Positions 36,311 through 48,739 are shown, counted from the first letter of the stretch. The stretch is DNA of 64,000 bases from Panax quinquefolius (GCA_020205615.1 CM035165.1:86428005-86492004); one strand, 5' to 3'. Program-made: numbers and translations. Notes: generated by a model from the sequence alone, not told the origin.

Positions 36311-37253
36311 TTGATTTCTTTTCGGTCCAAATCATTTTTGATACAATATTATTCTTGAATTTTACTCCACAAAGCAGTATCATGTAGACAATTTGGATAT
36401 TATTGAATTTTGGATAAATTAAATTATAAATCTTTAAAAATTTATCATTTGCTTTCTTTTAATTGAATTCGTATATCATTGTCATCATCCTCATGTTTAT
36501 ATTGTGATAAAAGTCATATGTGGCTTACGTACATAGATGTACTATTGATTGGTATGATTATGACCAGGGATTATTCAGTATAATCATGACCGTAATGTTA
36601 CAAATGATGTGGTAAAAGTCCTCATTGGCCCGTAGTACATTGATGGACAATTGTTGGTATGATCATGACCATTGATGATTACATAACTATCATTGGCCGT
36701 GGTGCAAGGATGATTCGATGATGTGGTTTATTTATTAAGCTAAGTCTCGGCGATAAAGTTGATGAAAAACATTTTTAAATCATAGAAGATAGTAGATATC
36801 ATACTCTACTTGACTCTTTTAATGGATTGCTTGTTCCGCTGCGGTTAAACTTGATGTTTATTGTATTTTATCAGTTTAACACTGTTGAAGGCTAATGATA
36901 ATTTATTCTGCATTATCTTAGTCATAATATTTCTTACTGGGCTAGTTGAGCTCACCCTTTTCCTTTCATTGTTCTCTTCAGGAAATGAGAACGTAGCCGG
37001 GACTAGTTGGGGAACAGAGTGATGGTCCGAGATGGTGGCTATAGTAGTCCTCACTATTTTATGAAATAGTGTGATAATAAATATAATAAGGACTTCATTT
37101 GAGTTTGAATATTATCTATGAGACAATATTCGTGTAAAAACTCTAAGCTATGCTTTTGTCATATTATATAAAAGAAGTTTGTATTTGATTTATGTACCAT
37201 GTATTTGGCGACTCTGAATGAGTGATGTTTACCTATTTTGGGGGCGTCACAGT

Positions 37254-37268
37254 TGGTATCAAAGCTTA
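37254..37268 (+). other. PBS of the family-A chromovirus
   Basis: TGGTATCAAAGCTTA two bases after the LTR end. tRNA-iMet-type with one change from TGGTATCAGAGC. Confidence 0.88.
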
Positions 37269-37438
37269 GGGATATGATCCATGGCTGAGATGTGAGACAA
37301 GAACTAGGAGGGGAGAGACGGGAAAATCCTTCGCTAGTATGACCTACCTAAGTTTATTTGGTATTTAATTGGTCGGTCAGAGTATAGGGATAATATGTGA
37401 CATGTCAATTAACCCTTGTTTTGTGAAAGTGTTTGAAA

Positions 37439-40249
37439 ATGACATCTGAAAATATTGAGATCAACAATGACGCAAATGAGACCGTTGAGTCACCAACGAT
37501 CAATACTCAGGATAATGTACAACAAGAAGACAATAATCCTCAGGTAAACAATAACACCGATCAAATGATGAACGATGGGATGTTCAGAGGCTTTATGCAA
37601 TTCATGCAACATCAGGCGAAAGAGGCTCCTGTTCAAAATGCAGGTGGAAACACTGGCAACTCTCGGACGATCACCGCTAAACAGTTCAGGGAGCTGGGAC
37701 CACCGGAGTTTATTGGAGAGCCAAAACCACTTAAAGCAGAAACGTGGATAAAGTAGATCACCAAGATATTTGATGTCTTGGGATGCTCCGAGGAGCAAAA
37801 GGTTTCCTTTGCCACCTTTATGTTGTGAGGAGAGGCAGATTACTGGTGGGAATCTGTAAAGCGTACTCAACCTGCCGCACTGAAGATGTCTTGGGAGAAG
37901 TTTCAAGAACTGTTCAACGACAAGTACTTTCCCGAAAGTATTCGTCACATGAAGGAGGTAGAATTTATTAAGCTGGAGCAAAACAATATGACCGTGTCAC
38001 AATACGAAGCAAAGTTTGTCGAGTTGTCCCGGTTTGCGTCCCACTTGGTTGATAATGAGGAGAGAATGACGCAAATGTTTCTAAGAGGTTTGAAACCTGA
38101 GTTACGTCAATACCTAATTTCTCACAAACTGTGTTTGTATTCAGATGTTGTAAATAGGGCTCAGCTATTGGAGCGCGATAATGAGTTAACCCAACCAAGA
38201 GAGAGCAGCCGACAAATCGATAATACCAGTGGTAGCAGTCATCGAAGCGGTGACAACAAACGTGGAGGGAATCAACATGCTAGAAATGGTAACCACTTCA
38301 GTGGTAATCATGGCCAAGATAATAGAAGTGGAAATTTCAAGAATAGGAAATTCAATAATGATGAAAAGACGTCAGCACCAACACCTGTTGTTAAGAAAGG
38401 AGAACGACCGTCAGTCGTATGTTACAAATGCGGAGGGGAGGGACACATCAGTCCAAACTGTACTCAACAGTCCAAAGTATGTTACAATTATGGAAGAGAA
38501 GATCACCTAGTTCGATTTTGTCGTGTATTGAAGTTAAGTCCAGCTAGGATGGAGGTATCAAAGGCCGTCCCAGATAAGATAAAACTGGTAGTTCAAGGGA
38601 GAGCGTTTGTCATAACCTCCCAAATAGCGAGGAATTCGAACGAGGTGATCACGGGTAAGCTAATCATAAACTCTAGCGAAGTATATACCTTATTTGATAC
38701 CGGTTCTACCCATTCTTTTATTTCTCCTACTTGCACTCAACGTTTAAATTTGACTCCGGAGAAATTAGACTTTGACTTATCTGTTGAAACTCCATTGGGA
38801 GAAACCTTCATTACATCCACTGTTTATAAGTCTTGTTTGGTTCAACTCGGTACCCTCACATTACCTGTCGATCTTATTTTCTTAAAAATACTTGTATTTG
38901 ATGTGATTTTAGGGATTGATTGGTTAACTACTCATCATGCAAAAATTGATTGTTTTCGTAAGGTTGTTAGCTTTCATATTCCTAACCAACCTATTATGAG
39001 AATTCATGCAACCAAACTACTAAAGTCAATCACTGTCATATCAAGCCATAAAGCTATTCGTTTATTGAAAAACGGTTGTCAAGCTTTCTTAGCCCATGTC
39101 ACGAATTTAAATAAAAATACGTCAGATTTGAATGATATTTCTATTGTTAATAAATTTCCTGACGTATTCCCTAAAGAACTTCCTAGCCCACCCCCAGAGC
39201 GTGAAATTGAATTTTGTATCGACCTTGAATCCAGTACAAAACCCATTTCCAAAGTCTCATATCGAATGGCTCCTATTGAACTTCAGGAGTTAAAAATCCA
39301 ACTGCAGGAATTATTAGACATCGGTTTCATTCGACCTAGTACGTCTCCTTGGGCTGCTCCTGTTCTATTCGTGAAGAAGAAAGATGAAAGTATGCGACTT
39401 TGTATTGATTACCGGGAGTTGAATCATGTCACCATCAAAAATAGGTACCCGTTGCCTCGCATTGATGATCTGTTTGACCAGTTGTAAGGCGCCAAATTCT
39501 TTTCAAAGATCGATCTTCGTTTTGGATATCATCAGTTGAAGATTAAAACCGATGACATTCCAAAGACTGCTTTCAGAACTCGATACGGGCATTATGAATT
39601 CTTAGTCATGTCTTTTGGATTGACTAATGCTCCTGCTGCCTTCATGGATATGATGAAACGAGTATTTAAGGAATATTTGGATCACTTTGTGGTCGTCTTT
39701 ATTGATGTCATCCTCATTTTCCAAAAGCCGTAAAGATCATGAGCAACACTTGAAGCTGATACTCCAAAAGCTTCGTGAAAACAAGTTTTATGCCAAGTTG
39801 AAGAAATGCGAGTTCTGGTTTGAGGAAGTAGCATTCCTTAGGCACGTAATATCAAATCACGGAATATCTGTTGACCCGACAAAGATTGAAGCAATTCAAA
39901 GATGGGAGAAACCTAAGTCAGTGACCGAAGTACGTAGCTTTCTCGACTTAGCTGGTTATTATCGGAGATTCGCAGAAGGGTTTTCTTGAATCACTACTCC
40001 ATTAACTCAGCTGACTCGGAAAGATACAAAATTCCGTTGGAGCGAAGAATGTGAGAAGAGTTTTCAAGAACTCAAGAGGAGTCTCATTTCAGCACCTGTT
40101 CTGACAATACCATCTGGTTCGGAGGGATTTGTCATCTACAGTGATGCTTCAGGCAAAGGGTTAGGATGTGTTCTCATTCAACATTAGAAAGTCCTAGCCT
40201 ATGCCTCATGATAACTCAGAGAATATGAGAGGAATTATCCTACTCATGA
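37439..40249 (+). pseudogene. Family-A gag, protease and RT (5' part of gag-pol)
   Basis: The start is the ATG at 37439 (the frame to 37433 begins with TTG). Gag: YWWES and the [19 protein letters not shown] region, then two zinc knuckles at about 38425-38525. The first is intact ([14 protein letters not shown]); the second has lost a cysteine (CYNYGREDH). Protease: [10 protein letters not shown] at 38692. RT: [20 protein letters not shown] at 39360-39420, then FIDVILIF at 39705, where the usual FIDD has lost its second Asp. Stops at 37754, 37826, 39485, 39987, 40186 and 40210 interrupt it, and a frameshift lies near 39725. Most stops are explained by C-to-T changes in CAG, CAA or CGA codons. 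The frame is then split at 40249 by the nested LTR and resumes at 43082. Confidence 0.95.
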
Positions 40250-41319
40250 TGTGACGCCCCCAAAACATGTATACATCACCCATCTTGGGTCGCCAAATAC
40301 ATGGTACAAAATTCAAATACAACTTAATTATACAACAGTCGTGTAAAATATGACAAAACATAATCTAAGAGTTTTAATAAGAATATTGTCATCTAGACAA
40401 TATCCACACTCAATGGAGTCCTCATTACATTTATTGTCACACTATTTAACAGATTAGTGAGGACTACTAATGCTATCATCTGGACCGTCACTCCGTTCCC
40501 CGACTAGTCCCGGCTATGCTCTTATTTCCTGAAGAGAACAGTGAAAGAAAGGGTGAGCTCAACTAGCCCAGTAAGAAATATTATGACTAAGATAATGCAG
40601 AATAATTTATCGTTAGCCTTTAACAGTGTTAAACTGATAAAATATAACAAACATCAAGTTTAACTACAGCGGAACAAACAATCCATTAGAAGAGTCAAGT
40701 AGAGAATAAAATATACTATCTTCTATGATTTAAAAGGTTTTTCATTACTTTTATCATTGAGACTCGACAATAAATAATCCACATCATCCCCGCACTACTA
40801 CCAAGGATATTCATTAGTATCATGACCACAAATTATCCATGCACTACGGGCCAAGGATATTCGTGTATTCATCAATGGTCATGATCATGCCAACAACCGT
40901 CCATCGAATGCACTACGACCAATGAGTATTTTTACCACATCATTTGTAACATTACGGTGCGATTATACCGAATAATCCTCGGTCATAATCATACCAAGTC
41001 CATCTATGCACTACGAATACATATGACTTTCAACATATTATAAACATGAGGATGATGACAATGATATAAGAATTCAATAAAACAAGTTCAAGGATAAATT
41101 TTTAATGATTTATAAGTTAATTTATCCTGAACTCAATAACGTCCAAATTATCAACATGATACTGCTTTGTGGAGTAAAATTCAAGAATGCTCAGAAGAAT
41201 ATTTTCATGAAAAGATACTTGGATGAAGCGCTTAAATATCCGAGATATTCTACTAATTTCATGGAGTATAGAAGCCAAAACTTTAACCAACTGAGTATAA
41301 TAGAATATATGAAACTGCA

Positions 41320-41800
41320 AATGGATTTTCGCCCGCCATGCGGTAATTCACATAGACAGATCATTTCCACAAGTTACTAAGGAATGAATACAAAAGATCA
41401 TTCACCATGCATGCGGTAATCCACATAGACATGTTATTCCAACAGAGTAATAAAGAATGGAACAAGGTCATGCGTAATCCGCCTTGCAGCATGGGATATT
41501 CCATAGAATAATAAAGAATGGAACCAGTCATATGTAATCTGCATGCATGTGGATGTTCCAACGAATAATAAAAAGAATGAAACCAGTCATCATGCGTAAT
41601 CCGCATGCATGGATGTTCCAACGTAATAATAAAGAATGGAATAACAACAGAATTCATCGTGCATGCGATAGAATCGCATACTGATAAACGAGTTATTCCA
41701 ACAATGTAATAATAAAGAATGGAATAATAGAAGAATTTCACCATGTATGCGGTACTTCACATAGACAGGTTATTCCAACATAATAATAAAGAATGGAATA
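41320..41800 (-). repeat. Degenerate 60-75-bp tandem repeat in the nested solo LTR
   Basis: About seven units built around CATGCATGCGGTAATCCACAT ... GTTATTCCAAC ... TAATAAAGAATGGAA. Units vary in length. Confidence 0.8.
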
Positions 41801-42033
41801 ACAACCCTTATGAGTATTGAAAGAAAACAACTCTCTTCATGAATACGAAAGAATAATACCCTTACCTTAAAAAGAAGAGTATTAAATGCGGGTAGAGGCG
41901 GGGATATACTTGAAGAAAACTTGCACTATTTTCTACGCTCAAAACTTTCTTAAACTCTAAAAAAATACGCTCAAGATTATAAAAGAAGAATTCTTTGAAT
42001 TTCTGGTGTGATTTTCAATTCTAACTAAGCATC

Positions 42034-42042
42034 CTATTTATA
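42034..42042 (-). promoter_or_regulatory. TATA box of the nested solo LTR
   Basis: TATAAATAG on the minus strand, followed in transcription direction by the same GAATTGAAAATCACACCAG segment as in the A2 LTR at 6125-8987. Confidence 0.6.
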
Positions 42043-42064
42043 GGAGAATGGAAAGGATACTATA

Positions 42065-42395
42065 CTGCACTATGCAATAAAATATAATATATTCTATTTA
42101 TAATCAAATAAAACAAAACTTTATAAAAAGTATTCTATTTTATAGAAAAAGTTTTTTTTCTATGTAAACACTATCACGAGCACTATGCAAATACTATGAT
42201 AATAAAATATAATATATTCTATTTATAATCAAATAAAACAAAACTTTATAAAAAGTATTCTATTTTATATAAAATTTTTGTACTATCTGAAACACTATGC
42301 ATAATAAAATATAATATATTCTACTTATAATCAAATAAAACAAAACTTTATAAAAAGTATTCTGTTTTATATAAAAAGTTTTCTGTTTTATTACA
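42065..42395 (-). repeat. Three-copy 110-bp AT-rich tandem repeat
   Basis: Near-identical copies begin at about 42065, 42183 and 42294, each with ATAAAATATAATATATTCTA and AAACAAAACTTTATAAAAAG. Confidence 0.85.
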
Positions 42396-43081
42396 TTTAT
42401 AATAATAATAAAACAACATTTATCACCATTATTATAATTCACAATATTAATCGACCAGGTCGTTCCCAGGAAAGAGGAGGCTTTCCAATAAGGATTTCTC
42501 CCTATTGACACATAATTAGGTGACCAAACCTCTCATTGACAAAACTTCTAGACATCGTCAATGTTGCAAATAATAATATTAATAACTCTGTCATCTCAAT
42601 TATTGATTTAATAATATAAAATATCGACAATAATTGAATCAAATAACGTGAGATACTATGCAACACAATTCATTGTAGCAATAATTGAACAAAACCGAGT
42701 GACTTCTCACGTAAAACATCAATAATCAATACCGTAATGCTACTTATGCAACCACGCCAGACATATTACTACTTTAACACCGGTGTTTCAACAGTTAACG
42801 GTAAAACTTCCGCCGTTATTTTCATAAAATATGTTTATCGTTTTTCTCAATCCGATAATAATTCTGTTGTGGGGTCCACCAATGATTGTGTCGTTGTACG
42901 AATATTCCCTGTTTAAAACGAATATTCCCCGACCAATCGAATATTATATAACAACTTGCGAACTTTGCAAAATTTATAAATATTACCCACAACTATAACA
43001 TTATATCAAATTCATTCCATAATATTCAAAAATGATATTTATAGAAAAATCACCTTTATTCATAAAAGTTGGGGTCTTACA

Positions 43082-44911
43082 CATGATCTAGAGTTGGTAG
43101 CTGTCGTTTTTGTGCTTAAGATTTGGAGGCATTACCTGTATGGAGAGAAGGTGGAGATCTATACGGATCATAAAAGCCTTAAATTTTTCTTCACTCAAAA
43201 GAAACTCAACATGCGACAACGACGTTGGCTCAAAATGTTGAAAGATTACGATCATACCATTCAATATCATCCTGGAAAAACGAACATAGTAGTTGACACA
43301 TTGAGTAGAAGATCATATGCGGGTACGAGTGCGATATTGTCAACGCAAAGGCCCATTTTGTATGACTAACAAAGGATGGAGATAGAGTTAAAGACTCCAG
43401 GGACCATGTGATAATGGCGAATATACGAGTAAAACCGACTTTAATCGATAAAGTTAAAGTCGCTTTCAAGCTACAAACCCGAGAGTCGATGCGTATGAGG
43501 GAAGAAAGTCAAGAAGGTGCTATTTCTAAGTAAGAATCGATGAAGAAGAAATACTTGAGTCAACTCCGGACTTTGTGTTCCTAACGATTACGACTTGAAG
43601 TATAAAATCATGATGGAGGCGCATAACACAACGCGTTTACAATCCATCTCAGAGAGTACCAAAATGTATCGTGATCTTCGACATACATTTTGGTGGAGCA
43701 ATATGAAAAGAGAGATAGCGGGGTTTATCTCAAGGTGTCTAACTTGTCAACGAGTCAAGGCAGAGCATCAAGTGCCAAAAGGTCCATTGCAAACACTTGA
43801 AATTCCAGAATGGAAGTGGGAGCACATTACCATGGATTTCGTTACTGGTCTTCCCAAGGTTTCTTAAGGTATAGATGCGATTTGGGTCATTGTTGATAGA
43901 TTGACCAAGTCTGCTCATTTTTTACAAATACGAGAAACTTATACCCATGAATGTCTTTCTCATATTTACATAAACGAGATTGTAAGATTGCATGGTATGC
44001 ATGTATCCATAGTTTCTGATCGAGACCCAAGATTCACTTCACGATTTTGGGTTAGTTTGCAAAAAGCTATGGGCACAGATTTACGATTTAGTTCGACATA
44101 TCATCCTCAAATAGACGGGCGGTCGGAGAGGACTATTCAAACTCTTGAAGATTTATTAAGACTCTATGTCCTTGACTTCAAAAGAATTTGGGACAATTTC
44201 TTACCATTGGTGGAGTTTTCCCACAACAACAATTATCAAGCAAGTATTGGCATGGCTCCATTTGAGGCGTTGTATGGAAGAAAGTGTCGTTCTCCAGTAT
44301 GCTAGGATGAGGTGGGTGAAACAATGTTTTTGGGACCGAAGTTGGTACGTATGACTACGAAAAAGATTTAAACGATTCGACAACGTATAAAAACCTCACA
44401 AGATCGACAAGAGAGTTATGCTGATCTTCATCGAAAGGACGTGGAAATCAATATTGGAGATCATGTGTTGTTACGTGTTGCTCCATGGAAAGGAGTTACG
44501 AGATTTGAAAAGAGGGAAAAGCTCAATCCTCGATTCATTGGCCAATTTATAATCCTTGATTGAATAGAAAATGTGGCCTATAGACTCGCCTTATCGCTAA
44601 GTATGTCTCGTGTTCATAACATTTTTCACATATCTATGTTACGTAAATATATGAAAGATCCGAACCACATTATTGAATTAGAACCGGTCAAGATAGCGGA
44701 AAATTTAACGTATGAAGAGGTACCTGTCAAAATCTTGGATAAGACGGATCATATTCTACGCTCCAAGGTTATACCTCAAGTCAAAGTTTTGTGGAGAAAC
44801 CACGATGTTGAGGAAATGACCTGGGAGTTAGAATCTGAAATGAAGTCAAGGTATCCTCACCTCTTCGACATACCAGGTACGCACCCTAATTTCGAGGACG
44901 AAATTTCATAA
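43082..44911 (+). pseudogene. Family-A RNase H, integrase and chromodomain (3' part of gag-pol)
   Basis: RNase H resumes with [17 protein letters not shown] and YTDHKSLKF (43160) and ends [16 protein letters not shown] decayed linker with stops at 43370-43590 follows. Integrase has a partial H2C2 finger (CLTCQRVK, 43735), then the catalytic residues MDF (43830), SDRDPRF (44018) and, in the helix around GRSERTIQTLEDLL, Glu (44130). The C-terminal part ends with RVHNIFHISMLRKY (44600). A chromodomain (about 44710-44850) has VKVLWRNHDVEEMTWELE. Stops occur at 43865, 44303, 44563 and elsewhere. The last codon is at 44909, just before the PPT. It is non-functional but complete in layout. Confidence 0.94.
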
Positions 44912-45941
44912 GAAGGGGAGGTTGTAAGACCCCAACTTTTATGAATAAAGATTAATTTTTCTCGAAATATATTTTTGAATATTATGGTGTGAATTTGATA
45001 TAATGTTATAGTTGTGGGTAATACTTACAAATTTTACAAAGTAAGTAAGTGGTTATATAATATTCGATTGGTCAGGGAATATTCGTTTTAACAGGGATTA
45101 TTCGTACTACGACACAATCATTAGTGGACCCCACAAACGGAATTATTGTCGGAGTTAGAAAACGACATAATTATCTTTTTATAAAAATAACAACGAATGT
45201 TTTACAGTTAAACTGTTGAAATACCCGGTGGTAAAAGAACAGTAATGCACGTGGTTGCATAGTAACACACGGTATTGATTATTGATGCTTATGTGAGAAG
45301 TCACTTAGTTATACTCAATTATTGCTACAGTAATTACTACATAATATCTCTCATATTATTGATTCAATTATTGTCATAGTATCATCTGCATAATATTTTA
45401 TATTATTAAATCAATAATTGAGACGACAAAGTTATTCATATTATTATTTGTAATATTGACGATGTCTAGAAAGTTCTGTCAAGGAGAGGTTTGGTCACCT
45501 AATTGCGCCAATAGGGAGAAATCCTTATTGGAAAGCCCCCTCTTTCCTGGGAATGATCCGGTTGTTAAATATTGTGAGTTATAATATTAATGATGAATAA
45601 GTTCGTGCTAATTAAATATGAAATTGATATTTCCATTGTGTTGAGATTATTAGTGTTAGTGGAAATCGACATCTATTTCAATAATAATGGATGTCTGGAG
45701 GTTATATTGATCAATCGGGTAATTAATCAGATAAATGAGCAATTAATTGCTATTAATTCACATGCTTATAACTATTTGTTCACATTTGTGTACTATTGAT
45801 TCACATGCATGTACTATTAGAAGAGGTGGTGCAAGTTTGATAATACTTGCAGGACTAAATTAAAAATGAGGAAAAAGATGAAGGTATTATACTGTAATAT
45901 TTCGAGCCCCAAAACGTGCAATTATCAAAACTATATTTTCC

Positions 45942-45950
45942 TATAAATAG
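45942..45950 (+). promoter_or_regulatory. TATA box, 3' LTR
   Basis: TATAAATAG, same position relative to the LTR start as at 35768. Confidence 0.65.
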
Positions 45951-46319
45951 AAGCTCATTCTTCTTTCATTCTCACCAATCCACTAAGACCCACAAGAGTA
46001 ATTATAGAGAGAGAAGCTATAGAGAGAAAGAAGAAGAGAAGTCTGCTACTTCACTATTCTAGTATCCAGTCTTCTTCTGAGGTAAGGGATATTATTTTGT
46101 TCAGTATTCATAGGAATAATATTTTCTTCTATACTCTGTAGTATGCGAGTAATATTATTTCGTCTTGTATTCCTGATTATACCCTCATTTTGTTAAAGTA
46201 TTGCTTCTATACTCCGTGAAATTAGTGGAATATCCTTAAAATTTGCACTTCATCTAGTATCGTTTCACATGGATATTTCTACACATTCTTGTTAAATTTT
46301 AAGCTTTTTGTGTCGGAGT

Positions 46320-46510
46320 ACTATCCATGAGTAGTATTCATTTATACATTACTATTTACAAAGTACTATTCACGGGATATTATTCACAAAGTACTATTCA
46401 TGGGTACTATTCACGAGTACTATTCACAGGGTACTATTATCGAAATACTATTTATGGGGTACTATTCACTCGAGTACTATTCACCCAAAGTACTATTCAT
46501 GACAAAAATT
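46320..46510 (+). repeat. TACTATTCAC minisatellite in the 3' LTR
   Basis: Ten or so units of GTACTATTCAC-type sequence. The order of variants differs from that in the 5' LTR array. Confidence 0.85.
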
Positions 46511-47455
46511 GATTTCTTTTCGGTCCAAATAATTTTTGATACAATATTATTCTTGAATTTTACTCCACAAAGCAGTATCATGTTGACAATTTGGACATTA
46601 TTGAATCTTGGAGAAATTAAATTATAAATCTTTAAAAATTTATCATTTACTTTCTTTTAATTGAATTCGTATATCATTGTCATCATCCTCATGCTTATAT
46701 TGTGATAAAACTCATATGTGGCTTACGTGCATAGATGTACTATTGATTGGTATGAATATGACCAGGGATTATTCGGTATAATCATGACCGTAATGTTACA
46801 AATGATGTGGTAAAAGTTCTCATTGGCCCGTAGTGCATTGATGTATAGTTGTTGGTATGATCATGGCCATTGATGATTATATGAATATCCTTGGCCGTGG
46901 TGCAGGGATGATTCGATGATGTGGTTTATTTATTAAGCTGAGTCTCAACAATAAAGTTGATAAAAAAACCTTTTTAAATCATAGAAGATTGTAGATATCA
47001 TGCTCTACTTTACTCTTCTAATGGATTGCTTGTTCCGCTGCAGTTAAACTTGATGTTTATTGTATTTTATCAGTTTAACACTGATGAAGGCTAATGATAA
47101 TTTATTCTGCATTATCTTATTCATAATATTTCTTCTTTGGGCTAGCTAGTTGAGCTCACCCTTTTGCTTTCATTGTTCTCTTGAGAAATGAGAACGTAAT
47201 GGACTAGTCGGGGAACAGTGAGCGATCATCTCGAGATGGTGGCTATAGTAGTCCTCACTATTTTATGAAATAGTGTGATAATAATTGTAATGAGGACTTC
47301 ATTTGAGTTTGAATACTATCTATGAGACAATATTCGTGTAAAAACTCTAAGCTACGCTTTTGTCATATTGTATAAAAGAAGTTTGTATTTGATTTATGTA
47401 CCATGTATTTGGCGACTCAGAATGGGTGATGTATACCTATTTTTGGGGCGTCACA

Positions 47456-47655
47456 TTTAATTACATCTTAATACATCTTAACAGTCCATCTCTTAATGCT
47501 TCTTAAGAGTTCACATATTTGTATTAAGAGATCATCTGAATAGTTAAGATATAAATATGAGTCTAAACTATTCAGATGACATCTTAATACAAAAATATGG
47601 GCTGTTAAGATGCATTAAGAGGTGGACTGTTAAGATGCATTAAACTGCAATTAAA
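47456..47655. mobile_element. Hairpin MITE, about 200 bp, target of the chromovirus
   Basis: The left half (TTTAATTACATCTTAATAC..., then ATCTTAACAGTCCATCTC) is mirrored by the right half. Read on the minus strand from 47655, the right half is TTTAATTGCAGTTTAATGC..., then ATCTTAACAGTCCACCTC. The inner parts (TGTATTAAGAGATCATCTGAAT and its inverse) also pair. The TTTAA at its tip is the chromovirus TSD. No coding capacity. No clear target duplication of its own could be found. Confidence 0.75.
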
Positions 47656-48739
47656 CACATAAGTAATAATTGTTTTTATAAAAATATTAGTTCTAGTATT
47701 TATTATGAAAATGGAGTAGTAGTTGTTTTATTAATAAATTATTAGAGTCCATTTGTTTCAACAAAAAAAAAATCTAATTTAAATAATTTATAAAAATTAA
47801 CCTAAAAATAATAAATTATTAATATAGTGTTAATGCAATAATAATAACATTAAGATGATAGATTTAAAAATATTATATCATTTTTATACATTGTTTATGA
47901 AAAAAGAACATTCTTTCGTGATTTCTTTTTATAAAAAGACCTTTTTTGAGAAACATATTGATATACACGTAATTCATACATTTTATTATCCTTAATTTTA
48001 TTATTTAATTATATTAGTTTATTAAATTAATATGTTTTATTTTATTTTGTAGGATTTAGTATTTTGTTGCAATAAAGTCAAAATTTTGGTGATCAATCAG
48101 TATTTAATGTTCATATTCATAGAAAGAAAGAGGCAAAAAGAATTCTACAACGAGAAGGAATGAGGAGAAATAATATTGGATTTATCATGTTTACCTTGAT
48201 GAATAAGGAAAAGATAATTGTTTCAACTTTTAAAGATGGAAAATGACTCTTGGGATATTACCGTATAGAGATTGAAGTCAAGAAAGAAAGAAGATGATAA
48301 AAAGGAACAAAAGATACCAAGTTCAATGAATCTAAATTAGAGCACAAAGATATGAAGATTATATTAGTTTAGGTTAGGAGTAGGAGTAGGAGTAGATTAA
48401 ATTACTTCTTCATTGTACGATTCGTTGGATGATCGTTAATTAAAAGGAGTTTTCTTATTTATTTTTAATCTTCTTCTCTACTTTATTTTAGTTAGTTTAT
48501 TTATGTTCATGTCTAGTTAATTTTTTTTAATCTAAGATGAAGATGAAATTAAATAATTATTCATGATAATATTTTTCATATCTTTTATTATTTATGTTTA
48601 ATTGATTTCACATTCATGTTTCTTTATTGAAATACCTTTGTTTTATAGTTCTTATGTGATTTTAAATTAATTAAGAGGTTTTGATAGATTATTGTTAAGA
48701 TATGAGTTTTTTATAATCCATGCTTGCTCAAAGAAGTTT
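47656..48739. other. AT-rich intergenic, nothing recognisable
   Basis: No ORF over 60 codons and no repeat structure that I can identify. A short run of TAGGAG repeats lies at 48373-48392. Confidence 0.5.

Larger units (their letters stand above)
34768..37251 (+). repeat. 5' LTR of the family-A chromovirus (2484 bp)
   Basis: Begins TGTAAAACCC and ends GGGGGCGTCACA. It contains three CAAT(A/T)ATTG sites (35160-35168, 35209-35217, 35256-35264), a conserved block at 35305-35405, a TATA box at 35768 and a TACTATTCAC minisatellite at 36150-36310. Confidence 0.95.
40250..43081 (-). mobile_element. Inverted solo LTR of family A (A2) nested in the chromovirus, TSD CATGA
   Basis: On the plus strand it starts TGTGACGCCCC and ends GGGGTCTTACA. 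Perfect CATGA copies lie at 40245-40249 and 43082-43086, and the RNase H frame reads through once it is removed ([11 protein letters not shown]). It is 2832 bp. It has the A2-type promoter region (CTATAAATAG at 42034-42042 on the minus strand) and three CAAT(A/T)ATTG sites (42597, 42628, 42679). Unlike other A LTRs, the TACTATTCAC array is replaced by a different repeat at 41320-41800, and a 110-bp triplicate lies at 42065-42395. Confidence 0.96.
34768..47455 (+). mobile_element. Complete family-A chromovirus (Tekay-like), TSD TTTAA
   Basis: It has LTRs at 34768-37251 and 44923-47455, a PBS at 37254 and a polypurine tract AAGAAGGGGAGGT at 44910-44922. Target duplications TTTAA are at 34763-34767 and 47456-47460. 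It is 12.69 kb long, including a nested 2.83-kb inverted solo LTR plus its 5-bp TSD. The internal region encodes gag-pol with a C-terminal chromodomain, typical of Tekay/Del chromoviruses that have very long LTRs. Confidence 0.95.
44923..47455 (+). repeat. 3' LTR of the family-A chromovirus (2533 bp)
   Basis: Matches 34768-37251 along its whole length with small indels, mainly in the minisatellite (46320-46510). It contains CAAT(A/T)ATTG sites at 45316, 45365 and 45412 and a TATA box at 45942. Confidence 0.95.

Noticed and set aside
37490..37981. 163-codon minus-strand ORF
   Set aside because: It lies opposite the gag frame, which has clear family motifs, so it is an antisense shadow.
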